64,000 nucleotides of DNA, taken from positions 50,533 to 114,532 of the forward strand of contig NZ_JAAVUN010000005.1 in the NCBI RefSeq assembly GCF_012163155.1. The letters are read 5' to 3'. Positions 7,135 to 15,612 of this stretch are shown here, piece after piece. How positions within the stretch are numbered: the first letter of the stretch is position 1; each line of letters starts with the position of its first letter. Source of the stretch: Kocuria subflava (GTDB taxonomy: Bacteria > Actinomycetota > Actinomycetes > Actinomycetales > Micrococcaceae). Both the position numbers and the translations under genes were made by a program. The notes beneath the pieces were generated by a model. That model was not told where the DNA came from and ran no database searches. It was given only the letters and a program-made list of their open reading frames with translations.

Positions 7135-9485
7135 CAGCCACGCTCCAAGTACTTCTCCGTGTCCTCATCCAGATACGCCTCGATGGCCAGGGCCAGTCCC
7201 CAGTGGCGCTCCAGGGTGGGGTCAACATCCAAAATCTCCATGGCCTCCTGCCGCGCCGATTCAATGATCTTGACGTCGTCCAACGCCCGCAGCAACCGCA
7301 GAGTCGAGCGCCCACCGGACTGGGCATCCCCCAGGATGTCGCCCTCCCTGCGCAATGTGAGATCGGCCTGCGCCAGTTCGAATCCGTCCGTGGTGGCCGC
7401 CACGGCGTCAATGCGGTCACGGGAGGGATGGCCGGGTTCCCTGCGGGTGACCAACAAACAGGTGCTGGCATGTTCGCCACGGCCTATTCGTCCGCGCAGC
7501 TGATGCAGCTGGGAAATGCCGAACCGGTCTGCGTCAAAGACCACCATGAACGTGGCATTGGGGACGTCAACACCCACCTCCACCACCGTGGTGCACACCA
7601 ACAACCCGATCTCACCGGCGGCAAAGCCCTCCATGGTGGCCGTTTTCTCCGGTGCCTCCAGGCGGCCGTGCAACGCCGCAGTACTCACTCCAGCCAAGGC
7701 CGGGGAGGCCTCCACCAGTTCCTCCAGCCAGCGGGTGGAAATCATGCCTTCACCGGGTTCCTGCGCTGCGGCTTCCGATCCAGCCCGCGATTTTGCGGTG
7801 CCTGCGGCACTGCGCTTGGCTGAATCCCTCCGGGCCCGCAGCTCGGGAGCTGCCGCCAAAACCTTGACCGATTCGGCCAACGTCATCTGGGGCACGGCGT
7901 CGTCCTCGCCAATCTTGGGCGCCACAAAGTACACCTGGCGGCCGGCCTCAATCTCCTCCCGAGCACGCTGAAAGATCCGCGCCTCCCACCGCGGATGCTC
8001 GAACAGTCCCACAACGTGTGTGGTGATGGGCCGACGGCCACCCGGCAGCCCCTCCAGGACGGAGACGTCCAGATCCCCGAACACGGTCATGGCCACCGTC
8101 CGCGGGATGGGTGTTGCCGTCATGACCAGCAAATGAGGTGAGAGCTCCCCCGCATCCCGCAGGCGATCACGTTGCTCCACACCGAACCGGTGCTGCTCGT
8201 CCACCACCACCAAGCCCAGCTCAAAAAACTGCACCGTTTCAGAGAGCAACGCGTGCGTGCCGACCACGATCCCGGCCTGACCGGAGGCGATCTCCAGAAG
8301 CGCCCTCTTCCGCGCCGATTGGGGCATGGAGCCCGTCAAGAGCACCACGCGCGTGCCCTCCGGATCCCCTCCCAACGTCCCGGCCTGCGCCAAGGGGCCC
8401 AGTGCAGCCTGAATGGAGGCATGGTGCTGTGCCGCCAGAACCTCCGTGGGCGCCAGCAGGGCAGCCTGGGCACCGGCATCCACCGCCTGCAACATGGCCC
8501 GCAGCGCCACCACGGTCTTGCCGGCCCCCACGTCTCCTTGCAACAGCCGGTTCATGGGGTGTTCACGGGAGAGATCCTCCGTAAGCTGCTCCCCCACAGA
8601 CCGCTGCGCGGGCGTCAGCTCAAACGGCAACTGCTGGTCGAACCGGTCCAGAATCCCCTGGGGCGTGGGAGGCAGCGGGCGGGCAGGGCGCAGGTTCACC
8701 GCACGACGACGCCGCACCAGTGCCGTTTGCAGCATCAAGGCCTCGGTGTGCCGGAACCGCGCTTTGGCCCGGTACCAGCTGCGCTCATCCGGGGGTCTGT
8801 GCAGGTGACGGTAAGCCGTGGGCAAGTCGGGGTAACCGTGGCGATCAGCCACCCCGGGCGGCAAGGGATCGGGCACGGTGGACCAGGTGACCTCGGAGAA
8901 CGCAGCCTTGACGGCGGCGGCAATGCGGTCGCTGGTAAGCTTAGCCGTGGCTGGATACACGGGAATGGGGCTGCTGGCATCAGCCATGACGTCCAGGGAA
9001 CCGATGTCGTCCTCGGCATCCAACGGTGCGTAGTGCGGATTGGTCATGGTGCGCTTGCCTTTGTACAAGCTGACCTTTCCGCTGAACAGGGCGTGAACCC
9101 CGGAACTCAGTTCCCGGGCAGCGGTGTAGGCGTTGAAGAAGCTCAACGTCATCTGGTCATCACCGGTTCCGGAGATCACCTGGTGCTCACTGTGCTGGGA
9201 GCGATCCGTGATGACCACTTCCGTGATGGAGCCCTTGCGATTGCGCATCCGGCGGGTGGTCACGGAGACCACCTCCGCCACCAGCGTGGCGTGGGCTTCC
9301 AGTTCAAGATCATCAAAAGAACTGAGCTCACCGCGTTTCACCAGACGCCTGGGCACGTGGTCCAGCAAATCCCCCACGGTGTGCAGGTTCATGGAATCGG
9401 CCATGGTCTTGGCCTGGGTGGCACCCAGGATCTGAGTCAGGGGCCGGTCCAGGTCACCACGGTGCGGGTGTCCGGGTTCGCTCAC
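7134..9485 (-). CDS. recG: ATP-dependent DNA helicase RecG
   Basis: Fork-reversal helicase acting on stalled replication forks and recombination intermediates. An OB-fold wedge domain occupies roughly residues 40-200. Then come Walker A GDVGAGKTVVAL, the Walker B variant VVDEQHRFG, motif III MTATPIPRT, and motif VI HQLRGRIGRG. I chose the GTG at 9485 (783 residues), 2 nt after the stop of the DAK2 gene; the longer frame upstream reads through that gene and is not conserved-looking. An insertion of about 50 residues rich in Ala, Glu and Arg sits between the helicase lobes (about residue 600). Confidence 0.93.
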   Translation of the reverse strand: MSEPGHPHRGDLDRPLTQILGATQAKTMADSMNLHTVGDLLDHVPRRLVKRGELSSFDDLELEAHATLVAEVVSVTTRRMRNRKGSITEVVITDRSQHSEHQVISGTGDDQMTLSFFNAYTAARELSSGVHALFSGKVSLYKGKRTMTNPHYAPLDAEDDIGSLDVMADASSPIPVYPATAKLTSDRIAAAVKAAFSEVTWSTVPDPLPPGVADRHGYPDLPTAYRHLHRPPDERSWYRAKARFRHTEALMLQTALVRRRRAVNLRPARPLPPTPQGILDRFDQQLPFELTPAQRSVGEQLTEDLSREHPMNRLLQGDVGAGKTVVALRAMLQAVDAGAQAALLAPTEVLAAQHHASIQAALGPLAQAGTLGGDPEGTRVVLLTGSMPQSARKRALLEIASGQAGIVVGTHALLSETVQFFELGLVVVDEQHRFGVEQRDRLRDAGELSPHLLVMTATPIPRTVAMTVFGDLDVSVLEGLPGGRRPITTHVVGLFEHPRWEARIFQRAREEIEAGRQVYFVAPKIGEDDAVPQMTLAESVKVLAAAPELRARRDSAKRSAAGTAKSRAGSEAAAQEPGEGMISTRWLEELVEASPALAGVSTAALHGRLEAPEKTATMEGFAAGEIGLLVCTTVVEVGVDVPNATFMVVFDADRFGISQLHQLRGRIGRGEHASTCLLVTRREPGHPSRDRIDAVAATTDGFELAQADLTLRREGDILGDAQSGGRSTLRLLRALDDVKIIESARQEAMEILDVDPTLERHWGLALAIEAYLDEDTEKYLERG

Positions 9486-9487
9486 AG

Positions 9488-10597
9488 TCAGTCCGTCACG
9501 TGTGGCTCGCCGGTGGGCTCCGCCGTGAGCCCTGTGACGGTGATGTTGCGGGGAGATCCGTGTCTGCGCAGGACGCTCAACGCCATCTGCTGTTCCGGGA
9601 CGTGGACGTGGACACGCCACCGCCAGGTGTCCGGATCAATTTCAGACACGGCGGAGACAATCACGCTCTCCCCGGTTTCAGCCAGTTCGTGCCGAACAGT
9701 GGCTGCCACCAAGGCGGTCATGTCCATGGTGGCCATGACCTCCACCCCGGTGTTGGCATCCTTGAGGGCCTCAAACGCAGCGGCGTCGGCATCGTGCACC
9801 GGCGGGTAGAGGTCATAGCCAATGCTGGTCAGCACATCGTCCACCGGCGTGAACGGGCCCTGCTCATCCAGACCCTCACGATGACGGTCCTCACCGTGAC
9901 GGTCCTGGGGTTGCCCGTCCGTGCCGCGGTGCTCAGGTGCTGGATCTGCACCACCCCACAAGTCGGGTCCCACGCCCTCCTGACCTGAGACGGCACGGCG
10001 CAGGGCGTCCAGAATGATCAACAGGCCCAGGGCTCCAGCGTCCACCTTGGAGGTTCCGCGCAGCACCTCCAGCTCCTGGCTGGAAGCCAGCACCGCCTGA
10101 TGGGCGGCTTCCACCAGGTGACGCAGGTACAGAGACAGCTGGTGGTTGGAACCGGGTTCGCCCACGTCCGGCACGGGGACCTGGGCAGCGGCTGCCAGCA
10201 CGGAGAGCATGGTGCCGGGAACGGGATCGGTCAACGCGGACCAGGCGCGCACCGAACCGGCGCTGACCCCGTTGGCCAAGGCCTCTGCGTGCAGCCGCTC
10301 GGCACCTTCCAGCCCGCCTCCCATGGCGGTCAGGAACACGGCGAACAAGGTCCCCGAGTTCCCTCGGGCCTCCTCCAGCGCGGCTTGTCCTGCCAACGTG
10401 ACCAGCTCGCTGACGTCCGGAGTTTCCAGCACCTCCGTGGCCTGCTTGGCTGTCTCCACCGTCAGGGCCAAGTTGGTTCCGGTGTCCGCATCTGCCACGG
10501 GAAAAACGTTGAGATCGTTGAGGAGATCAGCATGGTCCCTGAGATCACGAGCCGCCGTCTCCAACCATCGCCTGACGGCGGATGCGTTAGAAGCCAT
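9488..10597 (-). CDS. DAK2 (DhaL-like) domain protein, short FakA/YloV-type
   Basis: The N-terminal 200 residues are a DhaL/DAK2 domain with the metal-binding LNDLNVFPVADADTGTN and the ARGNSGT turn. FakA uses this domain to phosphorylate FakB-bound fatty acids. A hydrophilic linker rich in His, Asp, Glu and Arg (about 215-245) is followed by a 110-residue C-terminal region. FakA proteins are usually around 470-550 residues, so this 369-residue copy seems to lack part of the middle/C-terminal region. No DegV-like FakB gene is nearby. It overlaps the end of thiL by 11 nt; a TTG at 10609 is an alternative start. Confidence 0.75.
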   Translation of the reverse strand: MASNASAVRRWLETAARDLRDHADLLNDLNVFPVADADTGTNLALTVETAKQATEVLETPDVSELVTLAGQAALEEARGNSGTLFAVFLTAMGGGLEGAERLHAEALANGVSAGSVRAWSALTDPVPGTMLSVLAAAAQVPVPDVGEPGSNHQLSLYLRHLVEAAHQAVLASSQELEVLRGTSKVDAGALGLLIILDALRRAVSGQEGVGPDLWGGADPAPEHRGTDGQPQDRHGEDRHREGLDEQGPFTPVDDVLTSIGYDLYPPVHDADAAAFEALKDANTGVEVMATMDMTALVAATVRHELAETGESVIVSAVSEIDPDTWRWRVHVHVPEQQMALSVLRRHGSPRNITVTGLTAEPTGEPHVTD

Positions 10598-11672
10598 CCT
10601 CTGATTCAAAATGGTCCCATCCTCGTCCCCGAAGGCCCAGGGGAAGTTGACTGACTGGGGTCTGTTCCAGCCAGATGCGTTCTGTGTGTGTCACACCGGT
10701 GGCGGCTGTGCATTCAGCCCGCACCGAGCCTAGCCGAAGCACCCCGGCAGGTAGCTGACGATCGGCCGGGACTGTGGATAACAATCCGTGATCTTCTCCC
10801 CCGTTCAGGACCCAGTGAAGGGGATCCTGCCCCAGGATCTCCCCCGCCGGGCGCAATGGTTGGGCCAGCTCCTCCAGTGCTTCCCGGTTCAGCACGATCT
10901 CCACCCCGGAGGCTGTGGCAACACGAGTGAGGTCACGGACCAGACCGTCCGAGGCATCGATCATGCTGGTGGCTCCCGACTGCGCCAGTCTTGCGCCCCA
11001 TGGGGTCGGTGAGACCGGGCGCAGCTGGCTGTTGACCAAGGCATCCAACTGCGGGTCCCGCCCCAGCTCGAGGGCAGGGTCCAGAAGAAGATCCAGACCC
11101 GCTGCCGCCCGCCCCACGGTGCCGGCCAACACCACCTGATCCCCCGGCCGCGCACCGTTGCGGCGTACAGGGTCACGGCCCTGTAAATCCCCCGTGACGG
11201 TGGCCGTCACGGAAATCTCCCCACCGGCGCCCAGATCGCCTCCCACCACGTGGCACTGCGGTGCTTGGCATGCCAAGGTCCCGGCCCGAAGCCCGCGGGC
11301 CAGATCTTCCACCCATCGCACGGGGGTGTTCTTGGGCAGAGTCAGAGAGACCACCAACGACGACGGCACTGCCCCCATGGCCGCTGCATCCGCCACGTTC
11401 TGGGTGGCACATTTGTGGCCGGTGTCAAAGCCGGAAGATCTCACACCACTGGGCCACACCAATGCGAAGTCCTGACCCTGGACCTGGGTGTCCGTGGAGA
11501 TCACAAAGCGTCCGTCCGGGGCTGCCACCACTGCGCAGTCGTCTCCGGGCCCTAGGATCTGATAGCTCTCAGCGGACTCACCAGACGCTGCCGACTGCTC
11601 GGCCAACAACGGTGCAAACCGCGCTATGAGCTGACCTTCACTGAGCTGGCCCACCGTCAGTTCCTGATTCAT
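10587..11672 (-). CDS. thiL: Thiamine-monophosphate kinase
   Basis: Phosphorylates thiamine monophosphate to the active cofactor thiamine diphosphate. It belongs to the PurM/ThiL fold: LGPGDDCAVV (about 41-50) binds Mg-ATP, followed by TDTQVQGQDF and CATQNVADAAAMGAVP, with MIDASDGLVRDL further on. The 361 residues are near the usual 310-350. TACGGT (11684-11679) lies 6 nt before the ATG, so the mRNA is probably leaderless. It is the first gene of the thiL-DAK2-recG-rsmD unit. No TPP riboswitch is visible upstream. Confidence 0.92.
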   Translation of the reverse strand: MNQELTVGQLSEGQLIARFAPLLAEQSAASGESAESYQILGPGDDCAVVAAPDGRFVISTDTQVQGQDFALVWPSGVRSSGFDTGHKCATQNVADAAAMGAVPSSLVVSLTLPKNTPVRWVEDLARGLRAGTLACQAPQCHVVGGDLGAGGEISVTATVTGDLQGRDPVRRNGARPGDQVVLAGTVGRAAAGLDLLLDPALELGRDPQLDALVNSQLRPVSPTPWGARLAQSGATSMIDASDGLVRDLTRVATASGVEIVLNREALEELAQPLRPAGEILGQDPLHWVLNGGEDHGLLSTVPADRQLPAGVLRLGSVRAECTAATGVTHTERIWLEQTPVSQLPLGLRGRGWDHFESEDGF

Positions 11673-11678
11673 GACTCG

Positions 11679-11706
11679 ACCGTAGCCCAGGGCACAGACA
11701 TCCCAA
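11679..11706 (-). promoter_or_regulatory. Promoter of thiL-DAK2-recG-rsmD
   Basis: TTGGGA (11706-11701) and TACGGT (11684-11679) are separated by 16 nt on the minus strand. The predicted transcript start coincides with the thiL ATG. Confidence 0.5.
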
Positions 11707-11778
11707 GGACCGGGCTCAGATGGTGTGCACTGGACACGACGCCGTACCGCATCCAGGCCGACGACCTAAACTGAGCGC

Positions 11779-12348
11779 ATGCCCGCACACACCTCCGGGG
11801 TTGATCACGCCCCCAGCCATCACCACCTCACGGCAACACAAGCCGACAAGGCACCGCGCCGCACCATGTCTCACCTGCGCGGATGGTCTGCAGGCGGCGT
11901 CGTCGTGATGGGGGTTGCACTCACGGGCTGTGGAGCAGGCACTGTCGCCGTGACAGCAGCGGAGGACGCTGCCAACCCTGATTGTGCCCCTGCCATGTTG
12001 GCCATGCCGGACGCCATCTCCGATCAGGATCAGCGCCAGACCACCAGTCAGGGGACCACGGCTTACGGTGATCCCGCTGCCATGGTGGTCCGCTGTGGCG
12101 TCACGCCACCTGCCCCCACCACGGACATGTGCAGCCGGGTCAACGGCGTGGACTGGATCATCCGGGAAACGGATGACCCCAACCAGTGGCAGGCCACCAC
12201 CTACGGCCGCAACCCGGCCTTTGAGGTCACCTTTGACACCACCGTCGTCCCATCCTCCACAGCGTTGATCGACCTTGGGAGTGCTGTGACCACGGTGGAT
12301 CAGGACCGCGAATGCCTGTCCGTGGACGAGGCCCTGGACGCATCCTGA
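11779..12348 (+). CDS. DUF3515 family lipoprotein
   Basis: A 189-residue secreted protein of the actinobacterial DUF3515 family, of unknown function. An N-terminal hydrophobic segment GGVVVMGVALTGC ends in a lipobox (LTGC), so it is probably anchored outside the membrane. Conserved features include CAPAMLAMPD, RCGVTPP, NGVDWIIRE and a late Cys in DRECLSVDEAL. TAAACT (11767-11772) is 6 nt before the ATG at 11779, supporting a leaderless start there; an ATG at 11866 would put the signal peptide at the very N-terminus and is also possible. DUF3515 genes usually lie between ddl and thiL, as here. Confidence 0.75.
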   Translation: MPAHTSGVDHAPSHHHLTATQADKAPRRTMSHLRGWSAGGVVVMGVALTGCGAGTVAVTAAEDAANPDCAPAMLAMPDAISDQDQRQTTSQGTTAYGDPAAMVVRCGVTPPAPTTDMCSRVNGVDWIIRETDDPNQWQATTYGRNPAFEVTFDTTVVPSSTALIDLGSAVTTVDQDRECLSVDEALDAS

Positions 12349-12367
12349 ATCTTCTGTGCGGACCTCG

Positions 12368-12409
12368 ATCCTGTGTGCGGATCACGGGTCAGTGATCCGC
12401 ACACAGGAT
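12368..12409. terminator. Bidirectional terminator between DUF3515 gene and ddl
   Basis: A perfect 18-bp inverted repeat (12368-12385 with 12392-12409) closes a 6-nt loop GGGTCA. It fills the gap between the two convergent genes and ends one base before the ddl stop codon. No T-tract. Confidence 0.75.
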
Positions 12410-13591
12410 TCAGCGCAGGCCGATGGGCCGTTCCAGTGCCAGGGTGATCAGTTCATCGATCAGGCGGCTGTACTCCAGGCCGGACTCGGCCCACATGCGC
12501 GGGTACATGGAGATGGGTGTGAAGCCGGGCATGGTGTTGACCTCGTTGATCATCACCCGCTCATCAGGAGTCACAAAGAAGTCGGCGCGGCACAGACCCT
12601 CACCCTCAATGGCATCAAATGCCTGGGCGGCACGCTCGCGGATCTGAGCAATCACGTGCTCAGGGACATCGGCCGGGCAGCTGAGCTGCGCCGAACCCTG
12701 GGAGACGTACTTGGCCTCGAAGTCGTAGAAATTGTTCTGGTCCACCACCTGGATTTCACCGGGCAATGAGGTTCTGGGCGCATCTGTGCCGCGTCCTTCC
12801 AGGACGGCGCACTCGATTTCACGGCCCACAATGCCGGCTTCCACCACAACCTTGAGGTCAAAGCGGCGTGCCTCCTCGATCGCAGCCCGCAGTGCTTCAC
12901 GGTCCGTGGGGTCCTCCACTCGGGTGATGCCGAAGGAAGACCCTGCTCGGGCAGGTTTGACGAACACCGGACCACCCAGTGGCGCCACTGTGTCCATGGC
13001 ACCTTCCGGATCGCTGCGCCACAGGCGGTCGCGCAGCACCACGTAGGGGCCAACCTCCAGGCCTGCCGATTCAAAGGCCATCTTCATGAAGTGCTTGTCC
13101 ATGCCCACGGCAGAGGCCGTGACGCCACATCCCACGTACGGCACGTGCGCCAGTTCCAAGAACCCCTGCAGGGTGCCGTCCTCCCCGTAGGGTCCGTGCA
13201 GCAGCGGCATGACCACGTCAACATGACGGAAGCGGGAAACCTCCGTGGTCTGGGCGGTGCCCTGGCGCACCAACAACGCAGTTTCCTGCTGCCCAAGCGG
13301 CAGTGAAACCCGTTGATCCCCCACGGGCAGTTCCGTGATCTGGTTGGCCTCCAGCAGGGCCTCCAGTTCGTCCTGTGAGTACAGGAACCACTCACCGGTC
13401 CGGGCGATCCCCACGGTCACCACGTCCCACTTGGTGCGATCAATCGCGCGCAGCACCCCCCGGGCAGTGATCAAGGAGATGCTGTGTTCGGAGGAGATAC
13501 CGCCAAAGAGCACGGCCACGCACGGTTTGGTGCCGGGGGCGGCGTCGTGGGGGTTCGAGTGGTCCGCGGTTTCAGCGTTCTGGGAGCTCAT
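12410..13591 (-). CDS. ddl: D-alanine--D-alanine ligase
   Basis: ATP-grasp ligase making D-Ala-D-Ala for peptidoglycan precursors. The N-terminal domain contains VAVLFGGISSEHSISL (about 25-40). Later motifs are FVKPARAGSSFGI (ATP lysine), EAGIVGREIECAVLEG and the metal site MINEVNTMPGFTPISMYP. At 393 residues it has a typical actinobacterial N-terminal extension. Its start overlaps the gpsA stop by 4 nt, making gpsA-ddl a coupled pair. Confidence 0.95.
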   Translation of the reverse strand: MSSQNAETADHSNPHDAAPGTKPCVAVLFGGISSEHSISLITARGVLRAIDRTKWDVVTVGIARTGEWFLYSQDELEALLEANQITELPVGDQRVSLPLGQQETALLVRQGTAQTTEVSRFRHVDVVMPLLHGPYGEDGTLQGFLELAHVPYVGCGVTASAVGMDKHFMKMAFESAGLEVGPYVVLRDRLWRSDPEGAMDTVAPLGGPVFVKPARAGSSFGITRVEDPTDREALRAAIEEARRFDLKVVVEAGIVGREIECAVLEGRGTDAPRTSLPGEIQVVDQNNFYDFEAKYVSQGSAQLSCPADVPEHVIAQIRERAAQAFDAIEGEGLCRADFFVTPDERVMINEVNTMPGFTPISMYPRMWAESGLEYSRLIDELITLALERPIGLR

Positions 13592-14781
13592 GTGGGGGTT
13601 GCCTCCGATTTAAGTTGCCGTCCCAGCAGCAGCGGCGCCAGGTTCTCCACGGTGATGTGACCCTCCAGAATAGCCACCACGGCTTGGGTGATCGGCATCT
13701 CCACTCCGCGCTGGTGGGCCAGTTCCAGGACCGCAGGTGCCGATTTCAGCCCCTCGGCCGTTTGGGTCATCTCTTCCCGGATCTGCTCCAGGCTCTTGCC
13801 CTGGCCGAACAGTCGTCCGGCCGTGTGGTTCCTGGACAGCGGGGAGGAACACGTGGCCACCAGGTCACCAATACCGGCCAGGCCGGACATGGTTTCCGGT
13901 TTCCCGCCCAGGGCCAGAGCAAGCCGGGTGGATTCAGCCAGACCACGGGTGATGATGGAGGCTTTGGAGTTGTCCCCGTAATGCCGCCCCTCGCAGATCC
14001 CCACGCACACGGCAATCACGTTCTTGGTCAGTCCGGCGATCTCCGTGCCCACCACGTCCGTGTTGGTGTAGGGGCGGAAATACGGGGCCGCACATGCCTT
14101 GGCCACTGCGGCAGCCAGTTGTGGGTCTTGTGCTGCGACGACGGAGGCCGTTGGATGTTCGTCGGCGATCTCCATGGCCAGATTGGGCCCGGAGAGCACA
14201 CACGTCTGCCGACTCCAACCATCGGAGTCATGGCCACCGTGCTCCGACGGGAAGACCTCTGCCAGAACCTGGGCAACCACTTCCGTCATACGCAACCCGG
14301 TGCCCTGTTCCAAACCTTTGGCCAGGGAGACCAACGCAGCCTTTGGATCAAGGTGCTCAGCAATGGCCGGAAGTTGGCTGCGCAACACCTGAGCAGGCAA
14401 TGCCAGGACCACCAGGTCGGCACCCGTCAGAGCCTCAGCCAGGTCATCCGTGATGTGCAACGGATCCGGCAGATGCAGCCCGGGGACATAGCGCTGATTG
14501 ACCCGGGTGCGGGCCATCCGGGTCATGGACTCCGTGTCGCGTCCCCACAGATGGACTTCCAAGGGAGCGCGTGCGTGTTCCCCTGCACCACCGGAAGCGG
14601 AATCAGTCTGCGTGGGACGCGAGCGCTGATCAGAGAAGGCTGCGTCCACCAGGACTTTGGAGAACGTGGTGCCCCAGGAGCCGGCACCCAGCACCGCAGC
14701 CTTGGTGAATGTTGGCACGTCCTCTTGAGGCAGACTGCGTCGCTGAGCGTCTGCAACTGGTGTGTTCTTCTTAGAAGTCAT
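13588..14781 (-). CDS. gpsA: Glycerol-3-phosphate dehydrogenase (NAD(P)+)
   Basis: Reduces dihydroxyacetone phosphate to glycerol 3-phosphate, the backbone of phospholipids. The NAD site is AVLGAGSWGTTFSKVL (about 29-44); LSGPNLAMEI, the catalytic-lysine region GLTKNVIAVCVGIC and GLAGIGDLVATCSSPLSRN follow. A hydrophilic insertion of about 25 residues (around 50-75) interrupts the first Rossmann strand pair. It is encoded between plsC and ddl with 4-nt overlaps on both sides, so product (glycerol 3-phosphate) and acyltransferase are co-expressed. Confidence 0.94.
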   Translation of the reverse strand: MTSKKNTPVADAQRRSLPQEDVPTFTKAAVLGAGSWGTTFSKVLVDAAFSDQRSRPTQTDSASGGAGEHARAPLEVHLWGRDTESMTRMARTRVNQRYVPGLHLPDPLHITDDLAEALTGADLVVLALPAQVLRSQLPAIAEHLDPKAALVSLAKGLEQGTGLRMTEVVAQVLAEVFPSEHGGHDSDGWSRQTCVLSGPNLAMEIADEHPTASVVAAQDPQLAAAVAKACAAPYFRPYTNTDVVGTEIAGLTKNVIAVCVGICEGRHYGDNSKASIITRGLAESTRLALALGGKPETMSGLAGIGDLVATCSSPLSRNHTAGRLFGQGKSLEQIREEMTQTAEGLKSAPAVLELAHQRGVEMPITQAVVAILEGHITVENLAPLLLGRQLKSEATPT

Positions 14782-15605
14782 CGGCGCTCCGCCCGTCGTC
14801 GGTCCCAGCGGCCCTGCGGAGGCTGCTCACCCCGTAATTCGGCCACCAGCTCAGTGATGGCATCCATGATGGCGTTGGTGGCGGCCACAGTCTTGCCCTG
14901 CGGGATGGAAGCCAGGCGCTGCTCACCTGGCAGAGAGTCGAGCTCCGCCGAGGAAGGAGCCCACCGGGAGAGGTCAACGGGCGGGCCGAACTTGACCCGC
15001 ACGGTCTTGCGCGGCCACGGACGGAACCAGCGTTTGCGCTGCGGGTCAGGTCCGCGGCCCAAGATCTGCTCATCTCCCCAGTGACCCACCGGAATCACGG
15101 GGATCTCCATGGCCAGTGCCAAGCGGGCAGCCCCCGGAAATCCGTGCATGGGCCACAACTCCGGGTCCCGGGTCAGGGTGCCCTCCGGGTAGATGATCAC
15201 GGAGCCACCGCCGGCCACGTGCTTCTGGGCGGCAGAGAGCGCCTTGACCGAATCAGCGGTTCCGCGGTGCACAGGAACCTGGGCAGTGCGGCGCAGAATC
15301 GTGCCCAGCACGGGAACTTTGAACAGGGAGTCCTTGGCCAGAAAGGTGGGATTGACGCCGAACTGGTACAGCGGCATGGCCACTGTCATGGCGTCCATTT
15401 CCGAGGTGTGGTTGGGAGTAACCACAAAGGCCCCAGTCCGTGGCAAGTTCTCCAGACCCTCGAACTTGGTACGGCCCAGCAGGCGGTAGACGGGAACGAC
15501 CACTGTGGCCACCAGGCGCACCAGGGGCGTGATGTGCACGGAGTCCCTACGTGGCGGTTGACCGGGAGTCACCTGTTGGCTCGCAGTCGTTGACCTCACA
15601 GTCAT
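14778..15605 (-). CDS. 1-acyl-sn-glycerol-3-phosphate acyltransferase (PlsC family)
   Basis: Acylates lysophosphatidate in phospholipid synthesis at the inner membrane. It has the H(X)4D motif in TPNHTSEMDAM, the glycerophosphate-binding YPEGTLTRD and the downstream IPVIPVGHWG. A membrane-associating hydrophobic stretch (LVRLVATVVVPVYRLLG) precedes the catalytic motif. I chose the ATG at 15605; GAGAGG lies just upstream, and a GTG at 15599 has better spacing. It starts 7 nt after murA and overlaps gpsA by 4 nt. Confidence 0.88.
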   Translation of the reverse strand: MTVRSTTASQQVTPGQPPRRDSVHITPLVRLVATVVVPVYRLLGRTKFEGLENLPRTGAFVVTPNHTSEMDAMTVAMPLYQFGVNPTFLAKDSLFKVPVLGTILRRTAQVPVHRGTADSVKALSAAQKHVAGGGSVIIYPEGTLTRDPELWPMHGFPGAARLALAMEIPVIPVGHWGDEQILGRGPDPQRKRWFRPWPRKTVRVKFGPPVDLSRWAPSSAELDSLPGEQRLASIPQGKTVAATNAIMDAITELVAELRGEQPPQGRWDRRRAERR

Positions 15606-15612
15606 TGACCTC

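Noticed and set aside
8172..9809. 545-codon plus-strand frame opposite recG
   Set aside because: Rich in Gln, His, Arg and Gly as expected for an antisense frame of a GC-rich gene; RecG motifs on the other strand are complete.
11673..11778. TPP riboswitch upstream of thiL
   Set aside because: The promoter predicts a transcript starting at the ATG, and no CTGAGA or ACCTGA-type elements are present.
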